Shown: positions 28,945-40,700 of the stretch, one piece after another
Layout of the letters: each line of letters starts with the position of its first letter
Numbering within the stretch: position 1 is the stretch's first letter
Source of the DNA: Platycnemis pennipes
Taxonomy: Eukaryota > Arthropoda > Insecta > Odonata > Platycnemididae
Direction of reading: 5' to 3'
DNA length: 64,000 nt
Assembly (NCBI GenBank): GCA_933228895.1
Contig: OW121852.1
Location: 134,225,544-134,289,543, forward strand
Made by a program: the position numbers and the translations under genes
The notes under the pieces: model-generated
Database searches by the model: none
Told to the model about the DNA's origin: nothing
Seen by the model: the letters and a program-made list of their open reading frames with translations, nothing else

Positions 28945-30511
28945 AACAGAAAGCCGCAAAAGAAGTTCTTGGAAGAAGAAAAGTTTCCAAGAAGAAGCCA
29001 TGGATCACAGAGGAAGTCTTGAGGACAGCTTTACACGATACAATTTTTTGTACACACGCTTGTATACACAGAATGAAAACGTATGTTTGTCTGAATGGAA
29101 ATAGAACCGGTTCTATTTTCCGTACAGTCATTCATACAATTCGCCACTTTACACGGTACAGTTTCCTCATACAAGCATTTGTACAAAAAAAATGTGTCGT
29201 GTAAAGCGGCCTTTAGACTTGATTGAAGAAAGTACAAGAATGCGAAAATTGAAGAAGGGCAGCTTTGCTACAAAATAATAAGAAACGAATTAAATTGCAA
29301 AGCTAGAGAAATGTGGATGAAGAATTTATGCAAAGATGTACAAAACAGCCTAGCACTTAGAAAGGTGGAAGCTGCCTATAGGATAGTGAGGAACCACTTC
29401 AAGGAAGCCAGATGCAATGCTATAAGAATCAAGAATGGAGAACTTTTGATTGAAAACTAAGACAACGTGAAGAGATGGAAAGAATATCTGGAAGAGTTAT
29501 ACAAGGGAAACAATCTCAGCACAATAGACATCTAAGTGGAAAAGGATGATATGGGAGCATCAATATTAAGATCCGAATTCGACACTGCAGCAAGGGACCT
29601 TCGGATGAATAAGGCTTCTGGTATTGATGATGTTCCTGCAAAACTAACTAAAAATGCAGGAGAGAAGACATTAACCCATTTTTAGAGAACCATCTGCGAC
29701 ATGTACTCAACAGAAGAAATACCAACGACTTCAGGAAATACATCATCATTCCCATTTCCAAAAAGAAGAGTGTGGAGAAATGAGAAAATTTCAGGACTAT
29801 AAGCCTTACAACACATGCATCAAAGATATTGACAAGGATCATCTATGGAAGAGTAGAACGAAAAGCAGAGGAGTTCCTGGATGAAGATCAATTTGGATTC
29901 AGAAAAATTAAGGGTACAAGAGCAGAAATATTGGCCCTTAGACTGCTCATAGAGAAGGGAATGGAGAAGAACAAGCCTACATTTATTGCATTTTTGGATT
30001 TAGAGAAGGCTTTCGACAACGTGGATTGGGATTCGATGCTTGGAATTCTGCAGGGAATTGCAGTGCCCTACAATGACCAAAGAATTATCCACAGTCAGTA
30101 TAAAAAACAAGAAGTTGTGATTAAATCTGGACCCAGGTGTGAAGAGGCAAGAATAAGGAAAGGATTGAGACAAGGCTGTGCACTATCTCCAGGAATATTA
30201 AGTGTTTACATCAAGAGAGCCATCAAGGAAATCAAAGAGAAGTCTTCTGGAGTGAATATCCACAGAGAAAAAATTAGCCTGCTGCAATTCGCTGATGACA
30301 TAGCAGTGACAGAGTGGGGTCTGAACAAGATTCTAGTACCCATGGAAAGGACAGTGGTCAGACATCAGCTGACGATTAATAAGAAGAAGACTAAGATATT
30401 GGTGTGCAGCAAGAAAGAAGAGGCCAAAACCAATGTCAAGCTAGGAAAACAAAAACTTGATGAGGTGAAAGAGTTCTGCTACCTTGGAAGCCGAGTAACC
30501 GACGATGGATG
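28945..30511 (+). pseudogene. RTE-like LINE, RT region, with nested MITE
   Basis: Translation from about 28965 gives KKKPWITEEVL, and after the MITE (29022-29213) IRNELNCKAREMW, FKEARCNAIRIKNGELL, FDTAARDLRMNKASGIDDVP (RT block 1) and a run with stops. The 227-codon frame 29829-30512 then has FGFRKIKGTRAEI, FIAFLDLEKAFDNVDW (catalytic Asp), GLRQGCALSPGILSVYI, LLQFADDIAVTEW (active site FADD), KKKTKILVCS and FCYLGSRVTDDG, and ends at an in-frame TGA. Endonuclease is absent. The blocks fit an RTE-like LINE; clade assignment is by block wording. Stops at several places and three insertions make it dead. Its continuation is at 33150-33420, past the Tigger-like and piggyBac insertions. Confidence 0.8.
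29022..29213. mobile_element. MITE, copy B (TIR about 40 bp), inside the LINE
   Basis: A unit of about 192 bp with inverted ends GACAGCTTTACACGATACA and GGCCGCTTTACACGACACA, extending through TTTTTTGTAC...GCTTGTAT. Its centre holds AATAGAACCGGTTCTATT, a palindrome. Flanks AGTCTTGA and AGACTTGA resemble an 8-bp duplication with one change, as for hAT elements. Related to copy A at 23182. Confidence 0.75.
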
Positions 30512-30524
30512 AAGCAAGAAAGAA

Positions 30525-30960
30525 ATACAGTGGAAGCTCATTATAACGAGTGCACTCAATGGCTGAGAAATCACTTGCTATAGCGAGAGCTCGTTATAAC
30601 CGAAGGTGCTGGATTAAGCCTCTCAATTCCCACAATTGTTCTTACTTTCCGTTTTTCTTTCTGTACCATGCTATTAGAAACAGGTGGAAGAGCTGTTTTC
30701 GTGTGCAATTGCTTATTCATCGATCATTTTGCGAATTAAATCATCCAAAACAATAATTTACGCTTTGCTTAAGTTTTCTAGTGTTAATAAGTACGCCTAT
30801 TATTAGGAAAGTTGTAATGACTCGCCGAAATACGGCATTTTCAGTGGTCAAAAATATTTCTCGCCATTTAGGTGCAACATGGTAAAGTTTTAAATAGTTA
30901 TAGTTATGTATATGGTGAATGTTTTTCATTAGCCTTCTGTTATTTATTAAGAATAATTGT
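30525..30960. mobile_element. Tigger/pogo-like element, partial copy 1
   Basis: It begins TACAGTGGAAGCTCATTATAACGAG, the typical CAGT(G/A)GAA...TATAACGA end of pogo/Tigger-type elements, directly after the LINE's GAAAGAAA. Its interior from CAATGGCTGAGAAATCA through CGATCATTTTGCGAATTAAA to AATGACTCGCCGAAATA recurs at 39068-39315 (which lacks about 90 bp). The right end is not clear and may be cut by the piggyBac element. Confidence 0.65.
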
Positions 30961-31503
30961 AACATAATTGTCGATAACCCAAAGTAATTTCGTAAATTAT
31001 AGCCACAGAATTCTCTTTAAATCTCAGTCCGAATTTCAGTAATGGCACGTAACTTCAATTTCATCAACTTGAATCTTAATCGTCCTCCCTCTTCTTTACG
31101 GAGGGTATATTTCTTTTATCGGCTTCCTCCGTCACCCCACTTCCTCGCCTCATTGTTTACGAAATGTTTCTCCACATGGTCCTAGCTTAGCCAGCCCGGA
31201 TCTCTATCTCTGCTCTATCTCTATTGCCTCGAGGACCATATCTGTATTGGCTCGCCTTCAAGTTCCTCTCAGAGCAGATGAAATGCACTCTCAGCTCTGA
31301 TCCATCAACGTAAACATTCAGTATGAAAAGGATGAGGGGGCCAATCATGAATCGCTCATTGTTCTCTTGCCGCTGTGGTTAGTTCCTTCTCTCGTGTGTC
31401 TTGAGCAGTTCGTTTCCTTGAGTCTCAATGAATTGTGATTTTGGTGTCGGGATTGTCTTGCGAGAGGGTTTGATCTAGCCGTATTAATTGAAATATTCAA
31501 TGC

Positions 31504-33090
31504 AATGGCATTGCATAGGGAAGACAGTGCTTGGCGCGAGGAAGACATTTTGTTAGATCTGAGTGCTGGTAATTTATCAGATTTGCCATTACAGTATGAT
31601 GAAGAAAGTTATGAGAGCGGAAGTGATTCCAATGTTGTTGTGAAGGTCTGAAATAGAAAATGCACTCCTCTCTTGATAAGTGAAAGTGACTCAGATAAGA
31701 GGGCAAATGAAGACAGGGATTTCTACTACGTGGGAAAAAAATTGATTTTGAGAGGGATTTAGAGAAATTTTTGGGCCAACCTGGAGTAAAACGTGTACTA
31801 GAAAATTCTATCAGTGTCCCTGATGTAATCTCACTGTTGGCTGCTGATGACTTGTTCGAAATGATTTGCTTTCAGTCAAATCTGTATTACCGTCAAAACT
31901 AACATAAATACAAATAATCACCAAAAACAGGAAAGTGGACTGACATAACCATTACTGAAATGAAAAAATTCTTTGCTATTTTGATTCTCATGGGGCAGGT
32001 GAGGAAAGATTCACTGAAGGAGTATTGGAGCACCAGACATTTTATTGCAACGAACATATTCAGAGAATTACTGATGAGAAAGAGATTTGAACAGATTTGG
32101 AAAGTGTGGTACTTCAGTAATAATGAGAAAATTTTGGACGTGATGAACAGACTATACAAAATAAGACACGAAATTACGAAATAAGATAAAAATCCACTTG
32201 GAATACTTCATTGAAAATTTTCAAAACGTATATAAACCAAAGCAGGAGCTATCTCTTGATGAAACAATGATTCCATGGTGAGGTGGATTAAAAATGAAGA
32301 CCTACAATCCAGCAAAAATCGTAAAGTATGGTTTGCTAGTTCGTATGGTTTGTGAATGTGATTCTGGCTGCATTAGTAATTTATAAATATATTTGGCCAT
32401 GGGAAAAACATAGAACAAACCATTCTTTCTCTTTTGAAGCCTCATCTCAATCTTTGGCAACACGTATATCAAGATAATTATTACAACAGCTTATAAATAG
32501 CAGATAATAAAATTAGAGTTTGTGGAACCATCAGACCAAATAAGAGGGCTCCCTGCCACATTGAAGAGTGAGGTGAAAATACTGAAAAAAGGACAGGGTA
32601 CATTTCCTCGCAAAGGTGAAGAGTTACTTGTGCTGTGGAAAGACAAAAGAGAGGTGAGGATGATTAGCACTATTCACAGCGCTAAGATGGGTAACACAAA
32701 GCTGAAAGATAGGATCACAGGGCTTCCAATCAAAAAACCTTACTGTATTTTGAAATACGATGAGTATATGAAAGCCGTAGACAGGGCGGATACGTATTTA
32801 TTGTAATATACAATCGAGAAAAAAACAATGAAATGGTCAAAGAAAGTGTCCTTTGGCTAGTAAACTGTGCTCTTTTTAACAGTTCTAGAGTATATAAAAC
32901 ACTAATTGAATCAACTAGCATACGAAGAAAAACCACACCCATGCAAAGTGTGCGCTTACAGAAAAATTAGGAAGGAGACGAGGTATGTGTGCTCAACTTG
33001 CAATGTTCCACTCCGCAAGGGCAAATGTTTTATGGAGTATCACACAGAAGAAATACTGAGACTTTCTGTATTATTTTCCAAATCCCATTA
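31504..33090 (+). pseudogene. piggyBac-like transposase pseudogene
   Basis: With stops and frameshifts ignored, the order matches piggyBac transposase. An acidic N-terminal part (31504-31720; SAGNLSDLPLQYDEESYESG) comes first. Next is the first catalytic-domain block ITEMKKFFAILILMGQ (31945-32000) with YWSTRHF. SLDETMIPW (about 32250) carries a catalytic Asp. YNPAKIVKYGLLVRMVCECD follows, then LWKDKREVRMISTIHSAKM (about 32630) and YMKAVDRADTYL (about 32765), the D-x-x-D region near the end of the core. A C-terminal Cys-rich domain CKVCAYRK...CSTCNVPLRKGKCF lies at 32940-33040. At least six stops break the frame. It is inserted in the RTE-like LINE, whose 3' part resumes at 33150. Confidence 0.85.
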
Positions 33091-33149
33091 AAAAATTTTC
33101 TTTTTTAAATAAGTTACAGCATTTTTACTGATGCAATGCATGTTCAAAC

Positions 33150-33420
33150 AGTAAGGTTTAAAAATCCACCAGAACAGAGGGTTAGTCATTTAAATGCCCC
33201 AGTATGCAACATGTTAATAAGCCACATCTTGAGACACGATGGCCTGATGAAGACTATCATCAAGGGAAAAGTGAACGGGAAGAATGGAAAAGGCAGGCCT
33301 TGTATGAGATACATGGAACAGGTTATGAAGGATGTAAAAGAGAAGAATTACGTCACAATGAAAAGGTTGGACGATAGAAGAATTGAGTGGAAAGCTGCGT
33401 CAAACCAATCCTAGGATTGT
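33150..33420 (+). pseudogene. RTE-like LINE, C-terminal end
   Basis: The frame reads LISHILRHDGLMKTIIKGKV, NGKGRPCMRYMEQVMKDVKE and MKRLDDRRIEWKAASNQS before TAG. H-x-LRHD...G-x-RGRP...R...W is the usual C-terminal end of this kind of LINE protein. It is collinear with 28945-30511 and 5982-6240. Confidence 0.7.
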
Positions 33421-33424
33421 TGAC

Positions 33425-34742
33425 CAATGATGGAGAATGTAACAATCCTTATAGTCGTCAAGGGGATAACCCTAGTGTTTAAACTAAAAAAAAATCACCA
33501 GATATCATCATATTTTACTGAAGTACCAGTAATTTTGATCAGAATTCGATGATAATCATAAGAATATTTATTGAATTATAATTCGGCTGGTGTGAGTCTC
33601 AAGTTTGTGCGATAGGTATTTCTAATTAAAACTTTCAAATGAAAAAATGGCTGCAAGCCATAAGAAAGACCTATACATGTATTTCTTATGGGGATGCTTA
33701 GACCCAACTGGGATCGAACCAAGGACCATGAGCTACAAAAAAGAAGCCTATTACCATATACCCAAGGAAGATAAACCCTCAAGTTTCAACACTGTGCTAT
33801 ATTTGGTTCTCGAGTTTTAGGCAAACATTAACATACATACATTTAACTTTATACATAAGTTTATTCACCAGGTACATAGTATGCATCGTGGAAGTGTACG
33901 TGTAGGCCATCCGAATACAATCACCTTGATAGATAAGACTTAGAAAAAGGGACTGTCTACAGATGAAAATCACTCACCACAGGGGTTGCAGTCATTCTGA
34001 AGGTTAAAATAAAATATAAGACAGTGGGATTTGATTCAAGGATGATATTGGCTTTGGTCTGCTTGGAACATGTTCGGTGAACAATAGTTTGAGGGTTTTC
34101 CCTGTCATACAATATGATTTTTGAAACTTTTCGGTGGTACACCTAATTTGAGGAGCACCAGTTACTTTGATGTGAAGTATATCTGTTGGATGCACACAAG
34201 GTTCGATGAGTCTACCAATGAGCAAATGACAATAATCTTCACTTTTCTGTAAACGCACCATAGCGATCAGTGGGTGATGAACAGATTATGCATATTCATC
34301 AGTTTATTACCAGCAATGCATTTATTTCAGTGGCACATGCATCACCTCTGCTTGAAACAGACACGATTATTGTTTTCTAAAGCACTACCAAACAGACAAG
34401 CAACTGTGCCTTTTCAGAAATATCTGTTAAAGTCCTGGGCCTCGCCGGAATTAGAGCGAAGGACGCTTGGCCTCCATCAACACTGTTGCCACAACATCCC
34501 CGCAAGGGGAAGCATGCTCCATACTCCGACTGCTACCAATGCGCGTGTGGCATGTCAACACTGGCTGTACTCAAGAAATTGCACTCACAGCTAATCATTG
34601 GCTAAGGATTTGATCTTTTCCTTTCATTTATCTTTCTCAAGATAGTAAAGATGAATATTTCTCTACACAAGGTCAAAATCTCAAATACTGTCATCTTAGA
34701 GCCCACAGGCACGATGTCTCACATGCAAAGTCACCCCCAACC
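33425..34742. other. No gene seen; 3' flank of TONSL
   Basis: AT-rich sequence without supported frames. The 400 bases left of 34743 should contain the TONSL 3' UTR on the minus strand; AAATAAA-like words read on the minus strand at about 34320. A fragment at 33585-33830 contains GGGATCGAACCAAGGACC, a box B-like string that may be part of another decayed SINE. Confidence 0.35.
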
Positions 34743-37700
34743 TCAAGAAGTGGGAACGAGGGGTGGTGAGCTGGTCGTGGTTCCCAGCCTGAGGTGTCCA
34801 AATGGCCCCCTCTCGACGAGAGCGTTGCCCGCCCCCACCACCCTCTTCCACGTGCCGACAAACCGCTCCACCGTGCCCTCGCTCACGGACGCCCCCACCG
34901 ACAGGCTGATTTGGCTCGGCAGAGAAGACGCCGCCTGTGTCCCCATCCAGTTGGCTGCCAAGGAAACACCATCGCCCTCCATGTAGTCGAAGATCTTGGG
35001 GCATCCACTGAGGGAGACACACAGCCCCTGCCACTTCCCTCGCTCGAGGAGTCGTCGAAGGGACAGCGAGGTCAAGTGCGGGTTGCAGTCGAGGCCAAGT
35101 CTCTCCAGGAGGCAGTTGTCCTCGAGCCCTCTGCAGGCAAACGGGAGAAAGAGAAGACATCCTTCACTCAATCGATCAACTCATTCATTCAATGTCACGC
35201 GTTTTCATTCCATAACAGTAGTGCAGTGTAGACGTGGTGGCCAGCACATTGGATCGCCAAGTCAAACGTTTGATTTGCGACCCTTCTTCCTCAGGGGCAA
35301 TCTTCCACACCTTTGATGAGATGAACACATTTTTTTACCAAGGACTGAATCTTTCAAATGGCCATATAATCACTAAATTGGGAATCATTGATGAAGTTGT
35401 GGGGGCGTAGCCTCCCATATAAATCCCCTCCAGGGACTCAGGGCCCTAAGACTCGATTTACGCACTTGTGATTGGTTTTGTTTGGAAGTGACACCAGTTA
35501 GAAATGACAACCATCAAACCGTTCAACAGTCTCAGGCACACGCTGTACAGGTGACTAAAAAGGCTGATGAAATGCATGTGTGGTGTTCACATGCCACCAG
35601 CAAGATGGGATAACACTGTGACCTAAATCTGAACGATACAATAATTTTTCAGGGACAGCAACAACGCTATTCCTCCAAATTACTAGTCCAGGGACAGCAA
35701 CAATTCCTCCAAATTACTAGTTTTGTGAATTTTTGGGAATGCATGCGGGCATACAATTAATCTTCCTTTTCAAGAAAATGATCTAAATGAGTTTTGAGAC
35801 ATCACATGCAGCAGTTCAGATCCTGTTAAGTTTGTCACTATTGACAATGGTCTGCTGACATGCAATATTGGTGTTGACCACTTAGAAAATGTTTCCGAGA
35901 GTGAGTCAGTTGAAAAACTAAAAACAATTCCCCCATTCTTGCAGAAGCAATAGGAAGGGTCAACATCATAGTTGGGATTAACGATTAAATGTAATAGTTA
36001 AAAATTAAGTTAGCTATTATATTAATCGTTAGTTTTTAGAAGAGTTAGTGTATAACTTTTAATCGTTAAAATTATACATTAACGGAAATAAAACTAACTA
36101 CAGTTAGTTTTTTTCATTACATTTTGGCGAATGTTGACCGGTCCGAATCTGGGTGCAAAGGCTGCCCAACAGAAAAATGGGAGAATAAAACGGTATCTAA
36201 GAATTCAAGGGGAGTTGTGCAAGAATGCAATGAATAGGCCCAGACGAATACATATAAACTAAAGCGGGGCTGAGGGAAGTGACCGCCAAAGTTAAGGAAC
36301 ACACCCTCTCAGACGAGAAAACACGAAATCACGCGAAGACAATGTCCTGGAGGGTGAGTGTGCCTTACTCAGTGACATCATGTCTTCAATACTATATAGT
36401 TGAGGAAGACGGGTCGCCTAAAAACCTATGATGGACAAAGAGGGGGAGGGATTCATTCAAACTAACGTATCTGTTACAATGCGCAAGTATGCCTTACTCG
36501 GAGACATTGCGTCGTCAATACATAAGCCCCCAGTGAATCGCGAGAAAATGTGCGCAGGCATACCCTCAGCATCTACTGTAACTCCAAATAACTATGCAGT
36601 TTCCACTGCAATTTCACAATTGTGAAGGGAAACTTCACAAGGCAATGTGGGGATCGATATCAAAAACCTAACCTTAAAGCATATTCTGCCGCTAAAACAA
36701 TCTATGGCGGACGCACCATGGTTCGTCAGAAAGTCTCACGTTCACGACAACTTAAAAATCCCGGAATTGGAGCCCCAGCCCAGAAAAATCATGCCGAATC
36801 CTTTGGGCAGAGACAACAGGAAACCTGACCAACAACACTCTGGACACTAAATGGAATTAGAACGAAAATCCCCACCTCGAATATTTTTAAACAAATGGAT
36901 ACAGATGGAAGAAACCTTATTGACAGTTGTCAGCGTTTGCTTTGCTTGTTAAAATGAAAAGCCATCGAGGCCTCTTATTACCACAGCATCCAATTTGCCA
37001 AAGAAACTGAAAAAGTAACTTTTAACGTAAAAGTTACTTTTTTTTAACTTTAATCAGTTACTTTTTCAGAAAAGTAACTTTTAACTTTAACTAGTTATTT
37101 TTTACAGAGATTAACTTTAATCAGTTAATTTTTTTGGTAACTATCCTAACAATGGTCAACATCCAAAATGATCACTTTCAGGGATAGCTCAAATGACAGG
37201 GACTCCCATCCCTTTTTTCATCATTGGCGCGATTATTTTTTTCCATCTCTGCAGTTGCACATGAACCCAAAAGCCAGCCAATCAGAGTGCACAGCAGTAT
37301 AAGTAGAATGCAGCGCCACATGTGGCCAGAAACTGAACGTCCGTTGTAAACCACACACAAACTGTCAATGGCAGAAATACAATCCCTTGAATGATTCAAA
37401 GAGTGGCGAACGTGATGATGGCAAGAGAGATCATTTGTCCTGTCCCTGAAAGCTATACCTCAAATGGAAATAATAATAAAGTTTATTACAGGGGTTTGAG
37501 CCTCATTAAATAATGATGAAAATACATTGCTCACCCAGGATAATAAGAATACAAGAAATAAACTACCTTACAATGCTAAATACAGTAGAAGCCCGGTATA
37601 GTGAGTACGGCTTATTGCGAGAATCGTGTTATAGCGAGTGATTGTCTTTGTACGGCCAAAAGGCCTATGTTTTACTTGTAAAATAAAGCGGATATAGCGA

Positions 37701-40700
37701 GGCCAAAAAGTTCCTTCCACGGTATACGCTCGGTATTACGACAGATATCTGTCGAGGGCGATGCACCGCCTAGCAAAAATAAACTATTGTGTTTTGTATT
37801 ATCTGCTAATTAAACTAAAAATACAAGATGTGTGCCATATCTACAACACCTAAAGCCAATTATGTCCAAACATTAGTGATTTACGGCCTTCAGTACGCTC
37901 TGCGCATTCCCATTTTACGTTCTTCTTTTGTTAGAGCCAGTCATCAGTGGGAGGGGAGTGGGCGGACGACGAGCAAGATGAGAGTAGGAGAGGGAGTTAG
38001 GTATAGGCATGGGCGATATTGATAATTCAATATCGGGATACGAGAATTTTAGCATATCGAAAGGTGGCGATAACGATAACTCAGCGTGACGATAAACATC
38101 ATCTTATCGTGCCCCGATATGTTATCGGGGCACGATAAAATATCGGGGCACGATAAAATATCGGGGCACGATAAGATGTGGGGGCACGATAAGATTCAAG
38201 GCACGATAAGATGTCGGGGCACGATAAGATATCGGGGTGCGATAAATATTGCTATAAATAGGTATCGCGATAACTATCATGATAAACATCACGATAAAAA
38301 TCGTGACCATGAGAAATATCGCGATAAAATATCATGATATCGTGACCATGATAAATATCGCGATAAAATATCATGATATTGCGCCCCGATAAAATATCAC
38401 GATATCGCGCCCCGATAAAATATCACTATATATTATCACGATAAATATCGCGATACAAGATCGTGATATCGCAATCGTTCAAACATAGCGTGTTCGCGCC
38501 CGATGAATTATCGTGATATTGCTCCAGTTAATCGTGTCGGAAACAGACAGCTGTAAGTTGGCCTTCGCTTAAGCTTGAAAAATATCTACGACCATATTTT
38601 AGTGAACCTTCAGGCCAATTTTCCCAACTGATGGACGTACTGGTTAACACTCGAAAACTCGACAAAGCTGATACTATCGTCATGACATATTCGCAAACTT
38701 ATCCAAAAACTTCCACAGTATACCTAATATTTTAATTCCGACTAGTTACGCTGTCTTTACAGCTTTCTTCGGCGATCGAAAAATAGAAAAACTGGAAGAA
38801 AAACATCGAAACTAGGGGAAACCTTTATATAACGGAAAATGTCCTGTTTCTTTCATGAAATATGTTGATATTCTACCAGATTGTGCCTGAAATGACTTTT
38901 TTGCTGTTTACCTTCGTCAAATGCCGCGGAAACAAAAGAAAAACTAAATACGAACGACTATGAGAATTAGGTGGGTTTTTTCAACACCTTCGGATATAAC
39001 GAGCGCTCGGTTTAGCGAGTGATTTTCGAGGGATTATGAGCACTCGTTATACCGGGATTCCACTGTAAATAGTGGAAGCTTGGTATAAAGAGTGCCCCCA
39101 ATGGCTGAGAAATCAATTTTCTTTTGTTACCATGCTATTAGAAACGGGTGGAAGAGCCGTTTTCGTGCGCAATTGCTCATTCATCGATCATTTTGCGAAT
39201 TAAACCTTCCAGAACATAATTTACGCTTTGCTGAAGTCTTTGAGTGTTAACTGGTACGTTAATTGGTTAGGAATGTTGTAATGACTCGCCGAAATATGGA
39301 ATTTTTGGTTGTTGAAAATATTTCTTGCGTAATTACTATTCCTCTTAATATTCACATTTAGTTACCTCTCAAAAATTAGTTGCAGCGAGTATTGACTTAC
39401 TCAAGCAAAAGCCTCTGTAGGTTGCGCTGCACATTGTGTGCCGTACTAGCACTGCCATCTGGAGGATCTAGAGCGAACGGAGGTAACTCGCGTGATATAC
39501 TACTGCCGAGAATTATCGATGCATTCACTCAAAATTGTATGTATGCATCCGCGAATTCAGGGATCTTAAAATAAAAACTTGTTGAATGGGATAAATTTTA
39601 ATTATTCGCATAAAATCGACCCTGGCAATATTTACGAAAACATTGAAAAATATGCACAAATTAACAAATGTACCAGAAAACATAAGTATGTATTTCAATT
39701 TTTTCTGCGAACAGGAAAAAATAATCGAAAAGAGGATATACGAATCGTGAAATTATAAGGAAATTAATAATGCTTTGGCAACGGAAAACTTTGAAGATTT
39801 CGTCATGAGAATAAAAAGAATAACAAAACATACGTTGGACTTTAGTATCACACATACACACGCTTCACATTAACAGCACAGTACTTTCAATTTCTATTCC
39901 TGGCTGAAAAATTAGTCAAGCGTCGTCTGCTTCAGTCAAGGGGCAGGAACGGGTGGGTGGAGGGATGGGAACTAGCAGACAGGCGGGAAAGAGCGGGTGG
40001 AGGCGGAAGGGCGAAGGCAGGCGGGCTGAACTATACACCCCTTACCCACATCACTGCTCGCCGCTATCATGTGATTGTTTAATGCTTTACCGCGTGTCCA
40101 ACTAACGCCCGTTCCATGTGAACTTGGCTTAACAAAAGAGCTACTAAAAAGTGTGAGAGTGTGAAAGATACGCCAAGAGCCATCAGTCATCCAGAGCCGT
40201 CGTCAGTGCCTGGAGTTGATTGGACTTTAATAATGTAGAGATGGCACAAATCTTGTTTTCTAAGTAAGCTGTAGTTGACTAATAATGCTCTTAAAGATTA
40301 ATACCATGCGTTAATTTGTACTTTGCAGTACATCGCTCTCAAGAAATATCGCTCGTAATACCGAGCGCATACCGTGGCAGGAGCTTCTTGGCCTCGATAT
40401 ATCCGTTTTCTTTTACATGTTAATCTTTGGCCTTTCAATGGTACATTGCCAAACACTCGTTATTGCAAGATTCTTGCTATATGACATACTTACTATAAAG
40501 GGCTTCTACTGAATAAATTAATATTCAATTTAAAATTTATTACCAAACTCATTTTTTTTAATTTATGATATTTCAATCAGCTATATTATTTGATACCAGT
40601 CTCTTGAAACTAGCAATAGAGCAGATGTAGAAATAATTATTAAAACAATACAGACGGAAGTCCAACATAGATTGATGGATAATAAGATTTCTGGTGTCAT

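Larger units (their letters stand above)
37583..40511. mobile_element. Tigger/pogo-like foldback element with long inverted arms
   Basis: The left end CAGTAGAAGCCCGGTATAGT (37583 on) and the inverse of the right end, CAGTAGAAGCCCTTTATAGT (40511 back), start arms that match over about 150-170 bp, including GCGGATATAGCGAGGCCAAA and CCACGGTATACGCTCGGTAT on the left and their counterparts on the right. TA precedes the left end. Inside, a third Tigger-type end (...GTTATACCGGGATTCCACTG, ending about 39065) and a second copy of the 30525 element (39068-39315) show nesting. No transposase frame is seen. Confidence 0.7.

Noticed and set aside
34696..35231. Several overlapping frames on both strands opposite the last TONSL exon
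   Set aside because: They are shadows of the GC-rich exon. Only the frame 35130-34743 joins in phase to the preceding TONSL exon and shows leucine-rich repeats.
38090..38250. CRISPR-like array of 18-bp repeats
   Set aside because: Units are contiguous without unique spacers, in a eukaryotic intron; it is a simple satellite.
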